Both the position numbers and the translations under genes were made by a program. A stretch of 64,000 nucleotides of DNA from NCBI GenBank assembly GCA_032716605.1, contig CM064501.1, positions 24,008,514 to 24,072,513 of the forward strand, read 5' to 3'. Shown here one piece after another: positions 1 through 10,765 of this stretch. The notes beneath the pieces were generated by a model. It was not told the origin of the DNA and made no database searches. It was given only the letters and a program-made list of their open reading frames with translations. The DNA comes from Paralithodes platypus (Eukaryota; Arthropoda; Malacostraca; Decapoda; Lithodidae). Each line of letters begins with the position of its first letter. Position 1 is the stretch's first letter.

Positions 1-26
1 ATTCGAAGCATATCAGACTCCATGAA

Positions 27-1586
27 ATGAGATCAGCAGAAGCAAAACTAATATGTTTAGTACAAAGGGAATCTTATCCTACTGAACATCAAATCCTGAG
101 CAAGGAGTCAAAGGCCAAACCCTCAAACTTAATGAGGCAGCTAGGATTATATATGGAAGGAGGCATAATTAAGTGTAGAGGCAGGATACAAAAGGCGGAC
201 ATTATTGATTCTGCAAAATATCCTGTCCTCCTTAGCTCCTCTCATTTGATTACCAAAATGTTGATTCGCCAATGCCATCGGACCTGCCTACATTTTGGCG
301 TAAATTATGTTCTGGCGTATATGCGACAACGTTGGTGGATCCCTAAGATGCGACAAGCAATTAAAGGGATCCACAATAGATGTACTATCTGTAAAAGATT
401 ACAGGGTAAGCCTTACTCCCCAGTTGATCTACCTCCCTTGCCTGAGTTCAGGGTACAAAGGACTGAACCATTTCAGATAACCGGGGTAGACTACACCGGA
501 GCAATTCATGTTAGAGAATCGCCCGGTAATATCATAAAGGTATATGCCGTCCTATTCACATGTGCGGTAACCAGAGCGATTCATATTGAATTGATTGACG
601 ACCTATCCAGTGAGGGGTTTTTGCATACTCTAAGACGCTTTGCAGGCCGCAATGGTTTCCCTCAAATTATTATGAGCGATAATGCGACTTGTTTTGTCGG
701 GGCCTCTAAATATCTCCAGAGTTTAATGGATGACCCGCAGGTTGTGGCTACCCTCACTGGAAAGGGTTGTCAGTGGAGATTTATACCAGCACGTGCACCA
801 TGGTTCGGGGCAATTTGGGAGAGAACTATCGGTATCGTCAAATCTGCCATGAAGAAGGTATTAGGAAGGGCACTGGTGACCAGACGGGAGTTGCAAACCA
901 TCTTAATAGAAATTGAGATGTCAGTCAACGACAGGCCCTTGACCTATACCTCGGCAGATGTTGATGACCTCTTACCCATTTCGCCTTCTATGCTAACACG
1001 TGGACGAACCCTTAATACCTTTCCTAGATTGTCCATAAATGACGAAGATCTGCATGACGCTACGTTCGGCAATGCTGACGCCACACGTCGTCGCTTCCAG
1101 TATGTAAACAAGGTGTCCGACGATCTATGGAAACGGTGGACCCAAGAATATTTGCTGTCTCTTCGCGAGCGTCACTCTTATAAGATCAAAGGGACGAATC
1201 AACGATGGCCTCGTATCGGGGATATCGTCCTGATTCATGATGAGCGTCCTAGGTTATTTTGGAAGCTTGGGAGGATTATCGATTTGTTCCAGGGCATTGA
1301 TGGTCTTATAAGGGTTGCTAGAATACGAACTTCGACTGGGGTTACTACTCGCCCAGTCGTAAGGTTATATCCCTTGGAGCAGGATGTAGAACTGCCGGAT
1401 GATCCTGGCGTCTCTACTGATACCCCTCCGCGGGAGAGTGCTGGTGACAGTGCTCCTCAAGGTGGGGCAGCTGATGATGAGAAGGATGATCCTCCTCAGG
1501 CTTCAGGTGGCGCTCGTCCCAAAAGGAGGACGGCTATGAGTTCCGTGGATCTTTGGAGATCAAAGATCAAACAAGGTGATCTTTGA
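27..1586 (+). CDS. BEL/Pao polyprotein fragment: integrase and C-terminal domain
   Basis: This is the C-terminal part of a Pao-type polyprotein, which inserts the cDNA copy into the genome. About 519 residues are open from 27 to the stop at 1586; the true start lies upstream, so the first Met is only the first in the window. An H2C2 zinc-binding module (His84, His89, Cys119, Cys122) precedes the integrase core. The DDE catalytic triad reads Asp155 (GVDYTG), Asp218 (MSDNAT) and Glu265 (WERTIG). A basic, DUF5641-like region follows with the PRIGDIVLIHDE motif, and an acidic Pro-rich tail ends in RRTAMSSVDLWRSK. No internal stop is present, unlike the copy at 27342-29444, so this reading frame looks functional at protein level. 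Confidence 0.92.
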   Translation: MRSAEAKLICLVQRESYPTEHQILSKESKAKPSNLMRQLGLYMEGGIIKCRGRIQKADIIDSAKYPVLLSSSHLITKMLIRQCHRTCLHFGVNYVLAYMRQRWWIPKMRQAIKGIHNRCTICKRLQGKPYSPVDLPPLPEFRVQRTEPFQITGVDYTGAIHVRESPGNIIKVYAVLFTCAVTRAIHIELIDDLSSEGFLHTLRRFAGRNGFPQIIMSDNATCFVGASKYLQSLMDDPQVVATLTGKGCQWRFIPARAPWFGAIWERTIGIVKSAMKKVLGRALVTRRELQTILIEIEMSVNDRPLTYTSADVDDLLPISPSMLTRGRTLNTFPRLSINDEDLHDATFGNADATRRRFQYVNKVSDDLWKRWTQEYLLSLRERHSYKIKGTNQRWPRIGDIVLIHDERPRLFWKLGRIIDLFQGIDGLIRVARIRTSTGVTTRPVVRLYPLEQDVELPDDPGVSTDTPPRESAGDSAPQGGAADDEKDDPPQASGGARPKRRTAMSSVDLWRSKIKQGDL

Positions 1587-1656
1587 CTTCGATGTCCTTT
1601 TTTTGTTTGTTCTCTGTATATAGCTCCTGTATATCATTTTTTGGTGGCGGGCAATA

Positions 1657-2223
1657 TGTCGGGAATAGGTTAACGATCCCGACAGGTTTTGGTCCAATAG
1701 GACATTTGAATTTGGCGGTATCATATCGCTTGTACGATTTCGGCTGGTTCTTTGTGTATTGTAGTTTATTCTTAAGTTAGATTAAATATTAACTGTAATG
1801 TATAAATATCTACATCAGCTCTAGATGTATTATGAAACCAAGTTATGGGTTATAATTATTATGAGCCGGCAGCCATATGTAATTTCGCGAAGCGATCGGA
1901 CGCCGGCCCTTTAGTCTCTCAATCAACACCGTACAGCCAACATCTCCTCCCCCGGCCCTGACTCAACCCACAGTTCACCATGTGCTACAACTACTAACAA
2001 TATTAACAACAGTCCTACATCACCAGTCCTCTAAGCTAAGTTCATTGTATCGATATTGTAATATGTGAACATTCCTACATGTCATGCAATTGAACTAGCC
2101 GTGTGTGGGGGACTGGATTACACCCATCAACGACTACGTCGTTGGTAATTATATTATAACTATTTGTTGGGATATTTCATGTACCAGTGATATGTAATTT
2201 AACCTTTATCTAAATTCCCGATA
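1657..2223 (+). repeat. 3' LTR of the BEL/Pao element
   Basis: The repeat starts TGTCGGGAAT and ends ATTCCCGATA, an inverted terminal pair with one change from the expected ACA end. The same sequence in reverse orientation forms both LTRs of the complete element at 26712-27276 and 33426-34009. It is about 567 bp. Confidence 0.92.
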
Positions 2224-2510
2224 ATTAGAAAGAGAATAGAAGATAGGACAGAGCCGTGAAGAACTCCAGAGTTGATAGGATGAGGAAGGGAGTGATGGCC
2301 ATCCACAACCGCAGCTATGGAACGGCCGGAAAGGAAATTAGAAACAAAGGCACAGATAGAGGGATAGGAACAGAAGGAGGGTAGTTTAGAAATTAAAAAT
2401 TTGTGCCAGACTCTATCGAAGGCCTTCGATATGTCTAGTGCAATAAAAAAAGGTCTCACCAAACTGCAAATAAATGCCCGCAAAAACCCACATGGGTAGC
2501 ACATTTGATT
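2224..2510 (-). pseudogene. Jockey-like LINE reverse transcriptase fragment
   Basis: The minus strand encodes a reverse transcriptase core piece with DISKAFDRVWH, FLSGRSIAAVVDGH and a decayed SGVPQGSV motif (here SGVLHGSV). The frame runs straight into the BEL LTR at 2223, so the LINE was cut by that insertion and its 3' part should lie left of the window. Similar fragments occur at 7091-7865, 12037-13500, 16040-17035, 18785-19135 and 35700-40085. Confidence 0.75.
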
Positions 2511-2689
2511 TACTCAGAATTACTTGATCTTGTATTACGCTTAAATATATAAATATATGCTAGGCTCACCCTCATATTATATGCCCACTCATATTTATTC
2601 ATTCTTTGTCACTTCAACTGTCATATTTTACCTCCCCCCCCCCCCTCTGTTCCATCAGCACTCTAAGATATTCTGCATATACATATACA

Positions 2690-2729
<40 letters not shown>

Positions 2730-3429
2730 CCCTATAGGACACAAGTATATTATATTAATCCCTTTATTTAATCACATAATTAACTACACTTTCATAATTT
2801 TTAAGTTAAGTTATACTGATCACACTGATATGTTTATTTACATTGTTTATACTTACATTTCGTAAAAAATAACTGTACACAATCTCTCCCTCTTAGACAT
2901 CACAGAATGCAAGGTTTCCTCTACAAAACCCAGTTCATATCCTGTTTCACCAAGATACACTCAGCTTCATGACCCACCTAAATTTGCTGACTAAAAACTA
3001 CCCACTAGCTCCTAGTGAGAGCTAGGTTACTCACGCAATTCAGCAACAGACCTAATCAAGGGAGGTTCTACTCTATTAACTTCCCTGGTCTTACCCCTCT
3101 CACTTAACTCTAAAAACTCCCCTTGCACCCAGTCAATCTTGTACTCCATAACCAAGTTCATAGCCTTATTTGTGGTCAAGCCACATTACCACTTTTAGTC
3201 TAAACTTCAAGACTGAGTTTATAACCCTACTAACTCATCCATAACCAGTTAGGAGTGTATTTAATTATATTATTACTGAATAATAAGTTTCCATATAATT
3301 AAGTTTCCTTTACTCCTTATATATATTATTGACATATATATTCCCCCAGTTATACTCAAGTCTACAATCTTTCATTTCTAGAAGTATTTAACAATACTCA
3401 CGGGATACCGTGTATTTTTGCTCTATGTG
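2511..3429. other. Unassigned AT-rich interval with TA microsatellite
   Basis: I see no gene here. The stretch is AT-rich and contains a C-run near 2633-2645 and a TA dinucleotide array at about 2691-2725. ORFs in it are short and low in complexity. Confidence 0.6.
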
Positions 3430-4264
3430 TATGGAGGAGACAAAAGGCCGGTTGCCTGTAGCGAGTATCTCCCCCAAAGTTAAAAGAGTGACAGAGCCAA
3501 ATTCAAGGGACGTTGGGGTCAAAATGCCTGGACACACAAAGTTTAAAGCAGTCTAAGTCATGGGATGAAGGAAAGATTGATTGAGGGAGAAAGTTCCAGA
3601 GTTCACTTGTTTAGTAGAAGAAAGAATGAGAAAATTTGCCAATTCTAGAGTTGGAGAGCTGGACAGAATCGTAGTGGGACTGTGTTGAAAGGTGGGTCCC
3701 TTGCACTCACCGCCCGAAAGGGAGAATACACTGAGAGAGCTCTGAAGAACACTGGTTGTTGTAATAGCGATAGAAGAGTGAAAGAGATGAAACATTCCGG
3801 CGTGTAGAAAGAGTTTGTAAGGAACTAGTAAGAGGAGGCGAGTTGATGAGGCGAAATGCTTTTGATTCTATTCGTTCGAGAAGTGCGGTATGACATATGC
3901 GAACATTACTCAATACAGGGGCCCACTGTGCCCCGATATAGAGCAAGAAACTGTGCGGGAGTGAAGAAACCTCTGAGACGGTTGAGCACACCTAACTTTT
4001 GGGAAGCTGTTTTTAGCAAGAGAGGTAATATGATCTTTTCAAGAAAGGTCAGATGAAAAAGATACACCTAGAATGTTGAGAGAAGATGAAGGGTTGAGTT
4101 GTGGGTTGTTGAAGAGTAGTTGATAGTATTGTAGACAATTGTGATGGCGAGATAGGGGGAGAAGCTGGGTCTTGGAGGCATTGAAAGTAACAAGTTTTTC
4201 TCTCCCCAAATCAGAAATGATTGAAAGATCAGAAGATAGGCATTCTATGGCCTTGCCACGTTTG
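3430..4264 (-). pseudogene. Jockey-like LINE, 3' end fragment
   Basis: The minus strand encodes the post-RT C-terminal region of the Jockey-like family: ALLERIESKAFRLINSP, then RRNVSSLSLFYRYYNNQCSSEL. The 3' untranslated part (about 3430-3550) matches the ends of the copies near 13450 and 40050. Upstream of 3991 the frame is broken. Homology stops near 4265, where plus-strand CR1-like coding begins, so the two elements abut or one truncated the other. Confidence 0.7.
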
Positions 4265-4399
4265 ATTTGGACATTAATACTTGATTTCCGAAAAGCCGAT
4301 TATGGTGGGCTAAGAAGAGCCCTATTAGCAGACCCTATGGTTAAACAATTAAGTCGTTCCAGGTGTTCAAATGAGTGTACCTCTTGGGTACCTGTCAGC

Positions 4400-4844
4400 T
4401 TAACCCGTCGAGCCCCAGCTAGTTATTAATAAATGTACCACCAGAACCCGGCCGGTTTTGAAAATAGTTTTTTTTCCAGAAACAATAGCGAATGGGTTAG
4501 GAATGAAGGAAAAAACACGAAAAACCGACCAAAAAGCTCAAAAAATGGTCCTACAGAGCCCCCGAAAACGGATTTTACAAGAGTAAAAAATTGAAGGCAA
4601 TTTCCCCCAAAAAACATGTTTTTGCGCGCTCACGCGCACGCGGTTGGACTTTGAGAGTTTTCAACCATCGGCATGGGTGCGTGGGATACTTACACAGTTC
4701 CCATACAAATCTGAGCCCTCTAGGTAGAGCCACTCTGAGCCTTACGACTGAGCTAAAAGGGTGACTCGTCAGGCGAGTCGCTGGGGCTTGGCGTTACATA
4801 CATAGGTGACTCGTTAGACGCGTCGCTGGGGCTGGCCGGGTTAA
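4400..4844. mobile_element. TTAA MITE, family 1, nested in a CR1 LINE
   Basis: The element is bounded by TTAA at 4400-4403 and 4841-4844. Its terminal inverted repeats read CCCGTCGAGCCCCAGC and, at the far end reversed, CCCGGCCAGCCCCAGC. TTAA duplication and CCC ends are the marks of piggyBac-type transposition. The interior (about 4610-4720) is shared with the element at 40773-41207. Removing it joins the CR1 reading frame on both sides, so it is younger than the LINE. It encodes nothing. Confidence 0.85.
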
Positions 4845-5048
4845 GCCAGGAAGAGACGTCAAACTTGGTAGATAATATGCGATAATTTTAATTAAGTCAG
4901 TATTAAATGTTAAAAATAAATATATCCCCAAAAGAAAATTTAGATCAACACAGAACCAACCCAAATGGATGAATAATAAACTATTAGACCTTCTAGGAAA
5001 AACAGATAGGAATATATAGAAAAATTAAGAAAGGCGAAATTCACCTAC

Positions 5049-6865
5049 TTGCTTACAATCAGAATCTATCAGGACAGGTTAAAAAAAGGTATTAGGACAG
5101 AAAAGAGAAATTATGAAATCAAGGTTACCAATGACTCAAAAGATAATCCTAAAGCTTTTTACCAACTATATAAATCCAAGGTTAGAGATGTAATTGGTCC
5201 GCTTAAAACTTCGATAGGAGAAATGACAAAACAAATATTTAGAAATGTGCAGTACATTAAATAGTAAATTTCTTTCCGTTTTCACTAATTCAAATTTGGC
5301 ACAGTTTCCAGAAGTCCGTAAAGTATATAGCGATAGTATAGAAAATAGGTTAAGTACGGTTACTATAAGTAGAAATTACGTACTTAAGGAAATTGACAGG
5401 CTGAAACTTCAGAAATCGCCTGGTCCGGATGAGGTATATGCTAGAGTATTAAAAGAATGCAGAGATGAGTTAAGTTACCCATTAACATTTATATTTAACA
5501 AATCATTAGAAACAGGTATAGTTACAGAACCTTGGAAGCTTGCAAATGTAGTTCCGATCTTGATTTTGTTTTATAAATCAATAGCATCCAATTACCGTCC
5601 CATTAGTCTCAGATCAATCATAGAAGAGCTACTAGAGTCAATTATTGCTAGAAAAATTAGAAACCACTTAGAAACATCTAATTTAATTAATTCTTCTCAG
5701 CATGGATTCACTCAGGGACGTTCTTGCCTTACTAATTTGCTTAGTTTTTTCTCAGAGATATATGAAGCAGTAGATAATGACAAGTCATATGATATAATAT
5801 ATTTAGATTTCAGTAAAGCTTTCGACAGAGTCCTTCATGAGCGATTGATGAGGAAAGTTGAGGCGCATGGAATAGGTGGGTCGTTGTTGAGATGGATTAG
5901 GTCATGGCTAATTGGTAGGAAGCAGAGAGTCAGCATAAATGGTACTAGGTCAGAATAGGGAGCAGTCAAAAGGGGTTTCCCTCAGGGATCTGTATTGGCT
6001 TCTCCGTTGTTTGTTATATACATAAATGACCTTGATTTAGGTATAACTAGTAGGATAAGTAAATTCGCAGACGATACCAAAATGGGGAGAATAATAGATT
6101 CAGATAGCGAAATAGAGTGCCTCCAAAGGGATCTAGATACCTTACACGAATGGTCAGTAAATTGACAGATGAATTTTAACATTGACAAATGCAAGGTATT
6201 AAAGATAGGGAAGACGAATTCTAATGCAAAATATAAACTAGCTAATACGGAATTAGAAAACTCAGACTGTGTTTGTTAGCAACGAGTTGAAGCCTAGAAA
6301 ACAGTGTACAAGCGTTCGTAACAAGGCAAACAGGATTCTCGGGTTCATCTCAAGGAGTGTGAGCAACAGAACTGCAGATGTTATCTTAAAACTTTACTTA
6401 TCATTAGTGAGACCTCATATGCATTATGCTGTCCAATTTTGGTGTTCTTATTACAGAATGGACATAGATTCGTTGGGGGGGGGGGGGGGGGGGAAGAATA
6501 CAGCGAAGAATGACAAAAATATTCATAATATTAGAAATCTACTATATGAAGAAAAGTTGAACAAAATAGGCTTACATTCGTTAGAAAGAGTTAGAGGGGA
6601 TATGATAGAAGTGTTCAAGTGGGTTAGTGGAATTAATAAAGGGGACATGAAAGATGTACTGAAGCTCAGTGATAGCGAAAGAACTCGAACTAATGGTTTC
6701 ATATTAGATAAATTTAGTTTCAGAAAAGATATAGGCAAATATTGGTTTGGTAACAGAGTTGTAGACATGTGGAATAGGCTACCGAGTGATATGGTGGGAT
6801 CAAGAACGATTAGGAACTTTAAGATAAAATTAGATAGGCATATGGATGAGATGGGTTGGGTATGA
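5049..6865 (+). pseudogene. CR1-like reverse transcriptase (broken ORF2)
   Basis: Translation in three successive frames gives a non-LTR reverse transcriptase: QKSPGPDEVYARVLKEC, NYRPISLRSI, YLDFSKAFDRV, FPQGSVLASPLFVIYIND and the catalytic KFADDTK box, followed by a C-terminal tail (WNRLPSDMVGSRTI). Breaks lie near 5250 (frame change), 5958 (stop just before the PQGSV motif), about 6165 and about 6270. A poly-G run at 6475-6493 sits in the tail. The endonuclease domain is missing by 5' truncation. It cannot make an active protein. Confidence 0.85.
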
Positions 6866-7090
6866 GGGGGGATCTGACGGGTGTGGTGGACAAATTGGCC
6901 CTCTGCAGACCCCCGTAATCTTGTGTTGATCTCTGACCGTTTTGGTGAGGTCAGTCCTTAAGGTATTAGTGAGTTGGATCTATAATTAGGCCTAGTAATT
7001 GGGGTTAGGTGTGACAGGGATCTGCCTTGTATGGGCCGATCGACTTTCTGCAGACTCCCATTTCCTTATGTTCTTATGTTATGTTCTTAT

Positions 7091-7865
7091 GCTTACATGC
7101 TGGGTTGATGGGAATTTGGGAAAGATTAGTTGAATAGTGTAAGGTAGAATCATCTGCATATGAGTGGATAGGACTAGAGGTACAGTTGAGGAGATCATTG
7201 ATAAATATTAGAAAGATAATTGGAGACTGGACAGAACCCTGAGGAACACCAGAGTTGATAAGTTGAGGAAATGAACGATGGCCGTCCATAACTGCAGCTA
7301 TAGAACTGTCTGAAAGGAAATTTGAGACAAAGATACAGAAAGAAGGATAGAAAACGTAGGTGGGTAGTTTGGAAATTAATGATTTGTGCCAGACTCTATC
7401 AAAGGCGGTCCTTAAGGAAACCTTTCTGGCGATCTGAAAGTAGATTATGGGAAGGTAAAACTTAAGACATTATGAGTTAAGAAAAGTTTAAAAAACTTTA
7501 GAGATGCAAGAAATGAGAGCAATTGGACAATACTTGGAGGGTTGAGAGCGGTCACCCTTCTTTGGGACAGGTTGAATAAGAGCACACTTTCAGCATGAAG
7601 GACAGATGTTAGAGGATAGACGGAGCCGAAAGAGTTTGCCTAAGCAGGGAGTCAGCACGGAAAAACAGTTTTTAAGTACAACAGGAGGAACACCATCCTT
7701 TCCGTATGCCTTCTTAGTATTAAGTGCAAAGAGGGCCGAGGGTACATCATTAGAAGAGATTATGATATTAGGCATAAGTAAGTGAGTGGGGGATGGAGAG
7801 GGAGGGATAGCACCGGAATCATCCAAAAGAGTTCAGCTTTGTCAGAGGAAGAGGTGATGGTAGTA
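7091..7865 (-). pseudogene. Jockey-like LINE fragment with internal deletion
   Basis: Minus-strand coding pieces are, in order, the RT N-terminus (NTKKAYGKDGVPPVVLKN, 7590-7826), a VPKKGDRSQPSKYCPIA-type stretch near 7500-7570, and the region SGVPQGSVQSP with SYADDSTLHYS (7074-7289). The segment between the YRPI block and the FDRVWH block is shortened near 7400-7440, so this copy carries an internal deletion as well as frameshifts. Confidence 0.72.
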
Positions 7866-7877
7866 CTGTAGTACCAC

Positions 7878-7934
7878 ATATATATATATACATATATATA
7901 TATACATATATATATATATAAATATATACATACT

Positions 7935-7992
<58 letters not shown>
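7878..7992. repeat. TA dinucleotide microsatellite
   Basis: A long, slightly interrupted (TA)n array with occasional CA steps. Open frames across it are artefacts of the repeat. Confidence 0.95.
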
Positions 7993-7994
<2 letters not shown>

Positions 7995-8040
7995 AGTATA
8001 TCTCACACATTAAATTGAGCTACTAAATGTTAATATACTC

Positions 8041-8106
8041 TAAATGGGGCTCAAACCACCGACAGTCAGGACGATTATCCAAGCGTTAACCAACTAAACA
8101 CATCGT
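8041..8106 (-). repeat. tRNA-derived SINE head
   Basis: Read on the minus strand, this stretch has a pol III A-box-like block (TTAGTTGGTTAACG) and, 30-40 bases later, a B-box-like block (GGTTTGAGCCC). The spacing fits a tRNA, but the acceptor ends do not pair, so it is a tRNA-derived repeat and not a tRNA gene. A related head lies at 9056-9125. Confidence 0.55.
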
Positions 8107-8309
8107 GATAAGATATACTCAGCCTTTTCCTATTTACTTTAAGGAGAAGGGAAATCCTACTTGGAGATTGTATTTCAAGTCCTACACAAGTCTTAGGATC
8201 CATATCCCAGAATACCATACAGGGACTTTTACAAGTAGCCCCCCCCCCCCCCCCGCAAATCGGGCCGACATTTATTTAATATTCATATCCCAACCAAGCA
8301 CGAGAGTCA

Positions 8310-8795
8310 TTTACACCTAAAGAGCGGCCTAGGCGGTATATATTATGTAGCCACCAGCGGGGTGTTTCTACCCAAAATAGGGCTGTTTACGTGATAATTT
8401 TCATGCCTAAATAAGACCCAGAGCGTAAAACAAGTATCTATCCCTGAAAGGGCATAAACAGAGCTTTCCAATGACACCACAACGATCCTTGTATGACCGC
8501 TAGTTTTCTTGCAACAACCGCGCAACACGAGTGCAAAAACCATGTAATTCGGTACTTTCCCCATACATTTCACTATGTAGCGAGTGTGAGAGGGTGGAGG
8601 AGGGAGGGATTCATGTCAGTAGGCCCGCCGCGGTGGTCTGGAGCAGTCATACGCTCGCTACTCTCCTGCCACCACTTGTCTCTCTCTCTCAGCAACATTA
8701 CGTGCTGAAAATGCCACACAACTTATGGTGTGAGCCGCCACATAGTCCAAACTTATTTAACTCGACTTAGTTGCGGGCCGCCAGTTAAGGGTTAA
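8310..8795. mobile_element. TTAA MITE, family 2
   Basis: A non-coding element of about 486 bp that matches 62227-62714 along its whole length. The right border is TTAA (8792-8795); the left border has decayed to TTTA. Ends pair imperfectly: CACCT..GAGCGGCC against CCCTTAACTGGCGGCC. A diverged relative of the interior lies at 18285-18460. ORFs on either strand are not conserved between copies. Confidence 0.78.
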
Positions 8796-8847
8796 TATTA
8801 AGTAGGCTCTATCTCACAAATATACGTGAGCTACCTAAAGTGTTGTG

Positions 8848-8995
8848 ATTGTGGAGGGAGCTGCACCAAGGGGTGGACCGAGGAAGACCTGGGATCGGAC
8901 TATACATGCCGATCTCAAATCCAAAAACTTGACAAGTGAAGCAGCCCTTAACAGGGTTGCCTGGAATGCCGCCATTAGGACAAAAGACTGAAACT
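8848..8995 (+). pseudogene. LINE C-terminal fragment
   Basis: The plus strand translates to VEGAAPRGGPRKTWDRTIHA followed by DLKSKNLTSEAALNRVAW, ending at a stop near 8990. This pattern, a GRPxKTW block followed by a short helix and a W, is the usual C-terminus of several invertebrate LINE reverse transcriptases. The rest of the element is absent. Confidence 0.5.
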
Positions 8996-9029
8996 ACATG
9001 TATGTGTGGAGCACTCAGTCTTAAAATGT

Positions 9030-9125
9030 TATGTATGTATGTATGTATGTACTCTCAGCGTGACTCGAACCACCGACAGTCAGGACACGCATTGGTAGAG
9101 TTGGTTAAAGCATGGACAATCATGA
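9030..9125 (-). repeat. tRNA-derived SINE head with inverted half, plus (GTAT)n
   Basis: A (GTAT)n run at 9030-9051 is followed by a minus-strand B-box block (GGTTCGAGTCACGC) that matches the head at 8041-8106. The segment at about 9087-9124, which should hold the A-box half on the same strand, is instead present in inverted orientation: the A-box-like TAGAGTTGGTTAAAGC is read on the plus strand. Confidence 0.5.
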
Positions 9126-9284
9126 GCTAGAACAAAAATTGTAAAATCATAAAAGAGCCTGGATGGGGTAGAGCAAATCTATACCTTTGGCCGACTTTAA
9201 AGTTATAACATTCGTGGATAGCCCGATCTGGAGAACGTATCATGAATAACCTCTGGTATAAGATTTAGTGTTTAATGTTTTTCA

Positions 9285-9620
9285 TGTATTTATGATTGCG
9301 TTAGTTTCCTTTCTAGACCTCCATCAAACTTAAAAGCAACATCCCCAAGATTCCTCCTCTAGATATAATTGTAAATTTTTTGGTAGCACAATGTCCCAGC
9401 TGAAGGCCGATTCCTCACAAATTACAGGCTCGCTATCGCTCGCCACGAAATAGTTGACATATAAATGGTACGAAAGGTCTTGGTATTGATAAAGATATAG
9501 GATGAACATTTTTAAATTCGACAAACTAATTGAAATGTCTTAAAATTCCAAAACCAATGGGGTTAAACATGAGGGAGAATGGAGTCCAGAAAAAACAACT
9601 ATACCCCTTTAACATCGACA
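9285..9620 (+). repeat. Unclassified interspersed repeat, copy 1
   Basis: This repeat begins with TTAGTTTCCTTTCTAGACC and contains the blocks GGCTCGCTATCGCTCG, CGACAAACTAAT and AAACATGAGGGAGAATGG. It recurs in the same orientation at 9770-10076, 10400-10740 and 14300-14568. Copies are diverged from each other. I do not recognise the family, and no conserved ORF is present. Confidence 0.65.
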
Positions 9621-9769
9621 ACTGCCAATCCAGAGTTTCTGAAGTCGCGTATAGCTCTGGGTTTGACTGACTCGGCCTTGGATCTAATCCCAAAATATGT
9701 CCAGGTTTCCCGCCATCTACCTGAATGTCTTAAGGGTCTAGTGGCTGGCTCTTGATCTATTAATAAATG

Positions 9770-10076
9770 TATTCATTAATGATTTTAGTTTCCTCCCTAG
9801 ACCTCCAACAAGCTTAAAAAGACACCCCCTAGACCTCCCTACAAGATATTTGTTTTTAACTTTTCGGTAAACAAATGTTCCGGCCGAAGGCCAGTTCCTC
9901 TTAAGATTACAGGAAAAAATAGACACCCAAATGGCACGAAAGGTCTTAAAATTGACAACAAAATGGGCCGAAAGGTGTTAAAATCGACAAACTATTGGGC
10001 CGGACGTCTTAAAATCTCAAAACTAATGGGGCTAAACATGAGGGAGAATGGGGTACATAAACACAACCATCCCCAT
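9770..10076 (+). repeat. Unclassified interspersed repeat, copy 2
   Basis: Same order of blocks as copy 1: TTAGTTTCCTCCCTAGACC, GGCCGAAAGGTGTTAAAATC, ACTAATGGGGCTAAACATGA. The GCTCGCTTTCGCTCG block is lost in this copy. The TTAA MITE at 10077 starts exactly at its 3' end. Confidence 0.62.
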
Positions 10077-10301
10077 TTAACCTCTTTTGTACAGGCAACG
10101 TCCTTTTAGTTTTATTCTGGCTACTATTGGACAATGTTCTTCTCGTTAAAAAAGGGCCTCCACCAATTAATAACAGGCCTCACACTTTCTCACTTAACCA
10201 TTTTTGCTACCACAGACCCTTTTTAGACTGCACACAATCATCTAAAATTAAAAGAACTAGAATACATTTATATAAAACGTCGCCGGTACAGAAGGGGTTA
10301 A
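10077..10301. mobile_element. TTAA MITE, family 3
   Basis: A 225-bp element bounded by TTAA (10077-10080 and 10298-10301). Ends read CCTCTTTTGTACAGGCAACG and, reversed, CCCCTTCTGTACCGGCGACG. Other members or pieces are at 40630-41277, 42065-42120, 45312-45380, 45658-45833 and 46050-46246. It has no coding capacity. Confidence 0.8.
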
Positions 10302-10399
10302 ACTATATCATAGGTACTTGACATGTGAGAGTATACTAAAACAAGAACGAAGCAACGTTAAGGGGATAGTACTTGTTATTGGATCTATGGATTTATGTA

Positions 10400-10740
10400 T
10401 ATATTTAGTTTTTAGTTTTCTCGCTAGACTTCCACCAAACTGTAAAAAACACCCCCTTGACCCTCTTGCCCCCTTTCGAAATAAATATGTACATTTTTCG
10501 GTAGAAAACTTTGCCGGCCAAAGACCGAATAATTCTAAAAATGTTGGCTCGCTTTCGCTCGTCAGGAAATAATCGACACCTTAATGGCAAGAAATTTCTT
10601 AATTTTGACAAAGAAATTGGGTAAAAGGTCTCAAAATTATCAAACTAATGAAACGAACGAACGTCTTAAAATATAAAAACTAATATGCAAAACAGGAGGG
10701 AGAAGGGTGTCCAGAAAAAGCGACTACCTCCCCCTTAACA
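10400..10740 (+). repeat. Unclassified interspersed repeat, copy 3
   Basis: The third copy: TTAGTTTTCTCGCTAGACTT, GGCTCGCTTTCGCTCG, CAAACTAATG and AGGAGGGAGAAGGGTGTCC occur in order. It is separated from copy 2 only by the MITE at 10077-10301 and about 100 bases. Confidence 0.62.
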
Positions 10741-10765
10741 CCATAATACATACCATAAACCTAAT

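Larger units (their letters stand above)
1..2223 (+). mobile_element. BEL/Pao LTR retrotransposon, 3' part
   Basis: This is the 3' end of a BEL/Pao element that runs off the left edge. It consists of an integrase-region ORF, a short untranslated stretch with a purine-rich tract just before the LTR (GGTGGCGGGCAA), and a 3' LTR. The protein and the LTR match the complete minus-strand element at 26712-34009 almost base for base, so both are one family. The right edge falls inside a Jockey-like LINE fragment whose homology resumes at 2224, which suggests insertion into that LINE. The target duplication cannot be checked because the 5' LTR is outside the window. Confidence 0.93.
4265..7090 (+). 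mobile_element. CR1-like LINE, 5'-truncated and degenerate
   Basis: A non-LTR retrotransposon in plus orientation. Coding similarity starts in the endonuclease-RT linker (ILDFRKADYGGLRRAL at about 4278), is interrupted by the MITE at 4400-4844, resumes at about 4905 (PKWMNNKLLDLL) and runs to the end of the RT tail at 6865. The 3' end closes with repeats of TTCTTATG around 7060-7090, the short terminal direct repeats expected of CR1 elements. It differs clearly from the CR1 family at 19528-26030. Confidence 0.85.

Noticed and set aside
4720..4765. tRNA-like half in the family 1 MITE (TAGCTCAGTCGTAAGG on the minus strand)
   Set aside because: Only an A-box-like block is seen; the B-box half is not convincing and the other copy lacks it.
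7819..8010. Ile/Tyr-repeat ORF
   Set aside because: Translation of the TA microsatellite.
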